Source of the DNA: Phytophthora hibernalis | Lineage: Eukaryota; Oomycota; Peronosporomycetes; Peronosporales; Peronosporaceae | Direction: 5' to 3' | Assembly (NCBI GenBank): GCA_012656075.1 | Contig: JAAKBF010000224.1 | Coordinates: 620,001-684,000, forward strand | DNA: 64,000 bases | In this document: positions 57,552 through 64,000 of the stretch, piece by piece | How the letters are laid out: every line of letters begins with the position of its first letter | Position numbering within the stretch: position 1 is the stretch's first letter | Program-made: the position numbers and the translations under genes | Notes under the pieces: generated by a model | What the model saw: the letters and a program-made list of their open reading frames with translations, nothing else | Databases searched by the model: none | Told to the model about the DNA's origin: nothing

Positions 57552-59800
57552 TTAGAGCACCTTCAATGCGGCGGACAGTTGTCTGGAGCTTAAGCTTGAA
57601 AGCTGCGTCCTTGCACTCGATTTCCGAGAAGCATGGTCGACAACTGCATCGATGCCGCTCGGTGTTCGCACGTGAATCTTGTTGGTCTCGAAGTCCAAAT
57701 CAACATCGCCATATTGATCCTTCAGTAGGCGGAACACAATCAGCAAGTTTAGTGCATCTTGATCGGCTTCTCCAAGTTCCTGCGCTGCCTTCTCCAGATC
57801 AGACCCATCTTCCTTCTTATGAGGATGTTCCAATGCAGGATCTTCAGTAGAGCTCTCGACTTCCACAACAGGAGATTCCTCCTTTTCGAGTTTCACGATG
57901 GCGTCCTCGTCATTCGCAGCTTCTTCAGTAGCGTCCGTCTTCTTGGAGTGGTCATGCGGACATGCAGCCGTAGGCTGGTTGCTCAGCTTGAAACTCGCAG
58001 GACTTGCCTGGGCGTGCATGGCTAGCGCAATGACCGAATCGGCGATCATGTCAGCCGTCGGTGCAGATGTCCACTCAATAACAAGCTTCTCCGCAGCACC
58101 CTTTGCTACAGCGCAGCGGGTCACGACGGCTTGCTTACACACTACCACGCGGTTTTCCTTCTCCAAATGCACGACGTCCTCGTACATCTGACGAATGAAG
58201 GTGATCAACACGTCAAACGAGTTGTACTCGAATGGCACGTGCTGCTTCTGCGTAATGGTACCCGAGATGAGCTTCGTGTATGTTGATAGATCTTCCTTGT
58301 CCATCAAATGAGTCTGCGAGTCCACTTCCACCAGCAGACCTGAGATCACCTTGCCATTCTTGGGCTGGTCACTCGCTAACCCTCCGATAGCCTTGGCGAT
58401 CTTTTCGCCCTTGAATTCCAGCACAATTTCCTGCATGTTAGCAGGCGTAAAGATGCTCGGGTGATAAACCTTAGGGTCGTTGAACTTCTTGTTGAGCGCC
58501 GACTTCAAACGCATCATCTCGTTCTTTTCACCGTGCACAAGCACGATGTTCGGGGTGTAAGCTTCTCCACGAAGCCGCTCGTACCCACAAAGTCAGCGTG
58601 TGCCGAGAACGAAATGTACTCCACGGTGCAGTTCATGGGAATGATACGTCCATCCAGCGCAGCAATCTCAGTCGGCTCTGACAGAATCTTCTTGGCAAGT
58701 GTTCCCTCGACCACATATCCAGGAATCAGACACGCGTTGCGCTTGTCCGAGCACCAGCGCTCGAAAAGCTGGCGCGAGACACCGCTCTGTAGCATACCAG
58801 GACTGGCCATGACAACCGACGGGCCCGAGTCGTCGAAGTCGTCCATGCTCTTCAAGTTGGAAATGTGTTCAAACTGGAACGGGTTCGAGATGGCGATCTG
58901 CTTGCGGATGCGGTCGTTCATCATGTTGATGTACGTCTGGTACACCCGCAGCGCCTTGGCAGCCAGCTTGGACGCGAAGTAGATGGGGATATCCTGCAAG
59001 TCCGGGTGCGAGCGCCAATGCTCGTCCAGAATCAACAGGAGTTCCTGCGTGCGACCCAGCGCAAAGACAGGGATGAGACAGCGTCCTCCGCGACGCACCA
59101 CAGCCTCCACCTGTCCTGTAAAGCGTCCCTCGCGTTCCACCACCGACTGGTGCACTTGCACGCCGTAGGTGGACTCGACAATGAGCACATCCGGGGAGCA
59201 CGCCGGTAGCTCCGCCGCCATGAGGTGGCGGTCGTTCTCGAGCGAGTAGTCGCCCGTGTATAGCACCTTGACGCCGCCGATCTCGATGAGGTACATGCAC
59301 GCGCCCAGCACGTGGCCGGCGTTGTAGGGCGTGAACTTGATGCCGTTGTGCATCATCTCCTGGTGGAAGTCGATGATCTCGACCTTGGCCACGCAGTTGT
59401 TCAGGTCCTTGTCGTCGTAGATCTGGTCGTCCACCGAGATGTTGGACACGCGCAGGAAGTCGCGCAGCATCATCTGCATCACGGCCTTGGTGGGGTGCGT
59501 CATGAACACGCGGCCCTTGAAGTTCGTCTTCTCCGTAAAGTGCGGCAGTGCAGCCACGTGGTCGATGTGGAAGTGCGTGATGAGCAGCAGGTCGATCTCC
59601 TCCGCCTCCACGCCGTCGAAGAACGGCAAGCTGCCGTGGCCAGAGTAGCCAGGGTGCACGCCGCAGTCCAGCATGATGGTCTTGCCCTTGAACTTGATCA
59701 CGATGCACGAACGACCCACCTCGTTGCCGGCGCCCAACGGCATGATGCGCATGATGTGGCGCTCATCCGCGGCCTCCTCGGCCAGTCTGCGCTTCGACAT
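57552..59800 (-). CDS. CPSF3: cleavage and polyadenylation specificity factor subunit 3 (CPSF73)
   Basis: The endonuclease that cuts pre-mRNA before polyadenylation. ATG at 59800. Metallo-beta-lactamase motifs: IMLDCGVHPGYSG, LLITHFHIDHVAALP (H76-x-H78-x-D80-H81), YNAGHVLGACMYLIEIGG and VLYTGDYSLENDRHL. The beta-CASP part has ESTYGVQVHQSVVERE, GGRCLIPVFALGRTQELLLI, VVMASPGMLQSG and YISFSAHADFVGTSGFVEKL. The frame breaks at the + strand G4 58552-58555; five would give LTPNIVLVHGEKNEMMRLKS, exactly the family text. The C-terminal CPSF73-100 region follows, with an acidic/Glu-rich insert (EEAANDEDAIVKLEKEE), to stop 57552. About 749 residues against 684 in human. Essential in all eukaryotes studied, so the frameshift is almost certainly a consensus error. 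Confidence 0.95.
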
Positions 59801-60540
59801 GGTTGCTTGCTTGGGCTTCCAGAGCTTTTATGCTGGCTCAGCGGATGGCAGTGAAACGAGGGAGACTGTGGCAGTAACACGAGGGGAAAGGTTTTTGTGT
59901 GAAACACATAATTGAAGTTACCAGCTGGCAATTTTTTTCCACAAATACCTTCGCGCTGTGCGAGGAACTTCCTTCATTTCGTCAACTATATATTTATCGT
60001 GACCAGCTAGCTCCTTTTCGTAGCGCTTGAACACGAAATGCAGGATGTGCTAAGCGACCGTAATCTACCGGCCTTCCAACTCGTTAGAACCGATCGCTCG
60101 CTCGTTTGACAACTTCCTCACTACAGCAGGCCGTACAAGAAGCCGGCGGTCGCGAATGAGAAGTGTTGACCGTTCCCACTGCGGCTCTGGTCGCGAACAG
60201 GATCGGGGTTGGCCGAAAGGGAACTTTAGGATTGACCAAACGTAGCATTGAAGGCATTCTTATCACTTGAAAATATACGGCTGTTCTTCTTCGCGGGTCT
60301 CGCTTTCTCCCGCGTCAGCATCCGCGATGCAGCAGACTGTATTGGAACCTCACCCAGATGCCTCCCTTCTGTTGTGCGGGCTGTAGAAGGTGGAGATTAT
60401 GGTGGTGAGGTAATCGCCTGGATATGTTTCTCAACTTATTTCCCTTCACGACGAATATTGCCCTCGTTGTTTTGGCGGTGCACTCGGAGACAGATTCTCG
60501 GTCCGCAACTTGCGTAGTTTTCGATAGGTCTGTTTTTGAA
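59801..60540. other. intergenic, no gene recognised
   Basis: Upstream region of CPSF73 at its left end; short featureless open frames beyond. TATATATTTAT lies at about 59987. No tRNA-like fold was spotted. Confidence 0.35.
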
Positions 60541-61397
60541 AGATTATAGTGGTAATATTTGGCCACCGCCTAAACATTTGTTGCACTGAATTCCCTATAA
60601 ACCGCACAGAATTTGCTGAAAACTGCGCTGGATTCGCTGAAAAGCCAGCAATCGATGAAACGACACCTCTTGAACAAGCGCCACCATCTGACGAAGGATT
60701 TGCCGGAGTTCTACCGGGAGACTATGACTTTATCGAGCCTCGAAGTGTCCAAAGATACAGTCTATCTAATCTACAATACAGAGTTCCCCGGCAAAGGGAG
60801 AACCGTAATCAGTTATTAACCTTGCAATATTAGTACATTTCTCACAAAGCCTTGCTCTACCGCGATACAAATCCGTTTGCAAATCTTTTAACCTTGAAGA
60901 ATTTATTGGTCGCACCTTTCTCCCTTTGTTTGCTCTGTACGCTCAAAGCCTCTCGACCTTTTTCAGTTTCCAAACCGCGATAAGCAATCCCTACACAGGT
61001 GATTGCGACAGTACACACTGCATTTCCACGAACGACACTCGTCTAACCAGTAGTTGCCTCAACGCCGGCATGGATATCATTTGTGAAGCTACCCACTGCG
61101 ATCTGGTCAGATCGTGTGGCAACCGCTTAAATCGACGAACACACAGGGACTCAGTTCAAACACGTGTGAGCTTGGGGTAGTATGTTGCGCAACAATTCCC
61201 AAGGGCACTTTCGTCGTCGAGTATGTCAGGAAAAACTTGCTCAGAGACGATGCGGGGAGCAGATCGGAGCGCTGCTACCAATTATAACTGAAAGCGAAGC
61301 CACTCTGAGGGGGCGACGCTGCACAAAGTGGTAACGGTAGCCGCTTTGTTAAAGTGCGAGTGGGCAAACACTACCCGACTTGGTGTATTTGCCTAGA

Positions 61398-61434
61398 CCG
61401 ATATCCATGCGCTTTTAAAGCGCATGGATATCGG
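61398..61434. repeat. perfect 18-bp-arm palindrome with 1-nt centre
   Basis: Arms 61398-61415 (CCGATATCCATGCGCTTT) and 61417-61434 with a single T between them. Near-perfect palindromes of this size with almost no loop are normally unstable, so it is young, functional, or an assembly/fold-back artefact. Confidence 0.9.
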
Positions 61435-61441
61435 TGGCAAA

Positions 61442-61475
61442 CGAATTGTCGGCTTTTAAAAGAGCCGACAATTCG
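61442..61475. repeat. second hairpin, 13-bp arms
   Basis: Arms CGAATTGTCGGCT at 61442-61454 and its exact reverse complement at 61463-61475, loop TTTAAAAG. It begins 7 bases after the previous hairpin and shares its TTTTAAA centre. Confidence 0.9.
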
Positions 61476-61665
61476 CTTCCATAAAGGCGACTTGTCGCTG
61501 TTCACATGCAAGTGTGAAAGCGGCCAACTGCGGCTTGAAGTAGGTCTGTTGATTCCCCACCAAACCAGATGATGTACAGGCACATGTATCGTGCTTTGCA
61601 TATATTGCTCGATAAAAGTCTAGTATTTTATTTCAGCTAATATCCAGATCTCCATTAACCTCTCG

Positions 61666-62430
61666 TTGGTGCATACCGGTATGCAATGGATCCTGCACTT
61701 GGTGAGCGGCACGACACTGCTCCTGCATTTCGCAAATGGTGCGGTACTATTCTTGGTCGTCATGGATGACGGGGAGCTGCTACATCACTTCAAGAGCGAC
61801 GCGATGAGGCTCCAACACTTGTTCAGCGACGAGGCACTACTCTGGGGTATCACGGACGACTCGGGGCTGCTCTTGCACTTGGTGAGCGATGTGGAGCGGC
61901 TCCTTCACTTCACGAGCAGCGCGAAGCGGCTCCTATACTTAAAGAACAGCACAGTGCTGCTCTTGGCCGTTCTAGACGATACGGGGATGGATCCTGCCTT
62001 TAGTGAGCAGCCCGGCGCTTTTCCTGCACTTTGTGAGTGGCGTGGAGCGGTTCGTTCACTTCACGAGCAGCGTGACTCGGCTCCTGTACTCAAAGAGCAG
62101 CACCGTGCTCCACTTGGCCGTTCTAGACGACGTCCGGCGGCTCCTGCACTTGGTGGGCAGCACGACGCCGCTCCAGCATTTGGTGACCAGCGCGGCGCGG
62201 CTCCTGCTCTTGTTGAGCGATGCGGCACTACTCTTGGTCGTCAAGGACAACGCTGGATGCCTCGTGTACGTGGTGAGCGGTGCAGCGCTGCTACTACACT
62301 TGGTGAGCGACGCGGCACTACTCTTGGCTGTCATGGACGATGTGGGGTGGCTCCTGCACTTCAATAGCTGCTCCGTGCTGCTATTGGCCGACGCGGGGCG
62401 GATCCTGATCTTGGTGAGCGCACCCGCTCC
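61666..62430 (+). repeat. 30-bp minisatellite encoding decapeptide repeats
   Basis: About 25 units of 30 bp built on CTCCTGCACTTGGTGAGCGA and variants. In frame they read as ten-residue repeats: LLHLVSDVER, LLHFTSSAKR, LLYLKNSTVL, LLAVLDDTGM and so on. The set forms a higher-order cycle of about 4-6 units. The frame is open from 61666, then shifts by one inserted base near 61986 (GGGGATGG for GGGGTGG) and continues from 62003 to 62524. Because the period is divisible by three, other frames also stay open. Whether it is expressed is unknown; no signal peptide or start context is convincing. Confidence 0.75.
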
Positions 62431-63650
62431 TTGCGCACCTTCGTGTGCAGCATGTTGGCCGCGAAGAGGAGCGCTTCTGGGTCCAGCGCGAGCGTCTTGT
62501 CCTGCAGCAGCTGGACCCCTGTGAGTCAGGTGATCCATTTACCATATTTAGTGCTTGACGCTTATTGGCCGAAACGGGCCCTCCGGAATCTTGTACAGGT
62601 AGACGCTGTATACTTTAGCGACCCTTCGGGGTAGTGAGTTTTGCCGCCAAAGTATATTTCGAAATTATGTCTGATACAAAACGTTTTTCACCATCAATTT
62701 AACCGCGAGCACTACCGTGTTTCTTAGAAAAAGTACGAGAAAATCGTGAGGAATTAAACGAGTAACCGGGAAAATTCAGCCCTAATGGCTGAAAGAATAA
62801 ACGCCGGTCTTGCATGCAGTTGCACAGCAACTTGCATGCAAGTTTGTAGTGCGGCACAGCTTCGGCGACGTTTTCCTGCTCGATTGGCACCGAGTGCCGC
62901 TTGGGAACGTTCTTGTGCTGCGGACCAAAGCTGAAAATCTACGTTTTCAAGCGAAGTTTGGGTGTGCGAGCGATAGCAGCAAACTTGGAGACCAGCTTTG
63001 TGGACGCGTACAATAATCTTTTGTGACGAACAAGTATTAATCGCCATCGAGCTCGCTTCAACTTTTTCAATGCTAGGGACATGCTAACGACAGCAAAGAA
63101 CTCGGCAATGACGAGCTACAATAACACTTGTAATCTTGTCTGACACTACCCCGTCAGTGACAAGTTGCTGCGACCGTTGCAAGTTGCAACCGTTGTCGGG
63201 GAGATGGGCATTAAGTGGAATTTGTCGGAATCAGAAGTGGATACTCTTTCGGTCCAAAAGTTTCGGACGAAGCCCAAGGTATGCAAATTACGTACCATGG
63301 GTTTTTGGCGACATCTACATCTATGAAATAATAATAATATCAGTCTCCAACTCGCGAATACTTTTCCGCGATCGGCTTTCCCCGCACTAGCCTGTCGGGG
63401 TTTCCGCCGTCGTCCACCGAGGCGGATACATTTCTCGGTTACACTTGATTACGTGGCGTCCTTTCATGATCCTCGAGGTTTTTCCACCTTCAAAGGTTTT
63501 TCTGTTGAATGTTGAAGTGTCCTCTGTACCCGTATTGAAACGATCGCACCACATCCGTCCTCCACTCGTACCCAAAGCTACACAATCATTCCGCCTCAGC
63601 GCACTTCCAGCAGAGAAGAAAGCATTCCGCAACTAAAGGCAGACAGCAAC
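62431..63650. other. intergenic with one imperfect hairpin
   Basis: No gene recognised. A stem-loop at 62809-62842 (arms CTTGCATGCAGTTG and CAACTTGCATGCAAG, one bulged base, loop CACAG) is the only structured element. The last few hundred bases upstream of 63651 should contain the promoter of the next gene; no strong initiator match. Confidence 0.4.
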
Positions 63651-64000
63651 ATGGAGGCACCCGACGCCGTCTTGGGGCGTCGCAAGCGCGCGCTCTCGGA
63701 CGACGACGCGCACCGCGACTCACCGCCCCAGAGCGACAACGTGAGTCCGCGGCTGCTGGACGCGCAGGTGGGGCTGGCCGCGTCTCTGGGGACCCACGCG
63801 GGCGTCAGTTCGGGCGCGGCCGCGTCACTGGCGCCGTCAAGAGCCGCCGTTTGGAGCGGGACCAGGGCGAGTCGCCCGCCCAGTTCGTGGCCAAACTCAC
63901 GGCACTCACCGCCGGTCCAGCGTCGCCTGCGCTGCGTGTCTTGGCGCCGTTTCTGAGCGACTCGGAGGCTGCCAGGACCCCCTCAGGCTTTGTGGGCAGC
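63651..64000 (+). CDS. unknown protein, N-terminal part (runs off the window)
   Basis: Starts at ATG 63651 with MEAPDAVLGRRKRALSDDD, a charged, disordered leader containing a basic patch (GRRKRA), followed by Ser/Ala-rich text. The frame is lost at a CC at 63834-63835; one more C gives LAPVKSRRLERDQGESPAQF and VAKLTALTAGPASPALRVLA, running open to the window end. High GC and codon use fit an expressed gene. No domain is visible in the 117 codons available. Confidence 0.6.

Larger units (their letters stand above)
60549..61575 (+). pseudogene. SET-domain (pre-SET/AWS) protein relic
   Basis: Pieces of a cysteine-rich pre-SET and early SET domain: NPYTGDCDSTHCISTNDTRL with later CSx-type cysteines (60976-61140), CGNRLNRRTH and, in another frame at about 61172-61230, VVCCATIPKGTFVVEYV. 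The last resembles the start of a SET domain (IPKGTFVVEY-G). The catalytic N-H-S-C and GEE/L-T-x-D-Y parts are not found; instead the frame runs into the two hairpins at 61398-61475. Three or more frames and several stops make it a relic. The identification rests on short motifs and is moderate. Confidence 0.5.

Noticed and set aside
1..64000. RxLR, CRN or small secreted effector genes
   Set aside because: No open frame combined a signal peptide with an RxLR-EER or LFLAK-type motif; the only convincing signal peptide is on the C1A protease.
1..64000. tRNA, rRNA or CRISPR arrays
   Set aside because: No cloverleaf with tRNA box A/B text, no rRNA-like sequence, and the tandem repeats lack regular unique spacers.

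Overview
The window is nuclear DNA from an oomycete, most likely a Phytophthora or Peronosporales relative. The evidence is: short GT..AG introns (about 60-110 nt) in otherwise intron-poor genes; very small gaps between some genes; initiator elements close to the oomycete consensus GCTCATTYYNCAWTTT about 50 nt before two start codons; full-size PDR/ABCG transporters; a papain-like secreted protease with a Thr/Lys/Pro-rich linker; a ciliary gene (AHI1), as expected of an organism with zoospores; and MULE, Crypton and Copia elements of the kinds seen in oomycete genomes. The species call is inference.

Layout. 0.1-2.2 kb: two tandem GT62 (Anp1-like) glycosyltransferase copies, the first internally deleted. 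2.7-5.6 kb: a decayed 5'-truncated Ty1/Copia element. 5.6-8.0 kb: gene-poor repeats. 8.0-20.4 kb: a compact housekeeping block with lpxA-like acyltransferase, AHI1/Jouberin WD40 protein, an LRR-IQ-WW-EF-hand protein, a SAPS-like/PH protein and a C1A cysteine protease. 20.9-29.0 kb: C1A relic, first PDR transporter and a 2OG-oxygenase-like pseudogene. 29.4-39.0 kb: a transposon nest with a Crypton tyrosine-recombinase element, minisatellites, a truncated transposase fragment and a spliced MULE transposase. 39.1-45.3 kb: a histidine phosphatase and the second PDR transporter. 46.0-50.7 kb: a second C1A gene split by a 3.4 kb MULE. 50.7-55.8 kb: repeats, hairpins, an inverted second copy of the oxygenase pseudogene and a mariner-type MITE. 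56.3-59.8 kb: a sulfotransferase facing CPSF73. 60-63 kb: a SET-domain relic and a decapeptide minisatellite. From 63.65 kb: the start of an unknown gene.

Two themes run through the window. First, nearly every conserved gene, including the normally essential CPSF73, is broken by single-base losses, nearly all in homopolymer runs and all of -1 polarity. This points to consensus (basecalling) error rather than gene death, so I treat those genes as one CDS each. Second, the transporter, protease and oxygenase genes recur in two blocks (19-29 kb and 41-55 kb), which points to segmental duplication with rearrangement. The two oxygenase copies share the same disabling lesions and have mosaic identity, suggesting gene conversion between dead copies. 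I did not find a clearly new biological system. The most interesting items are the Crypton with its catalytic block deleted, the spliced and apparently intact MULE, the MULE-split protease, the twin perfect hairpins, the eukaryotic lipid A-type acyltransferase and the SAPS-PH architecture.
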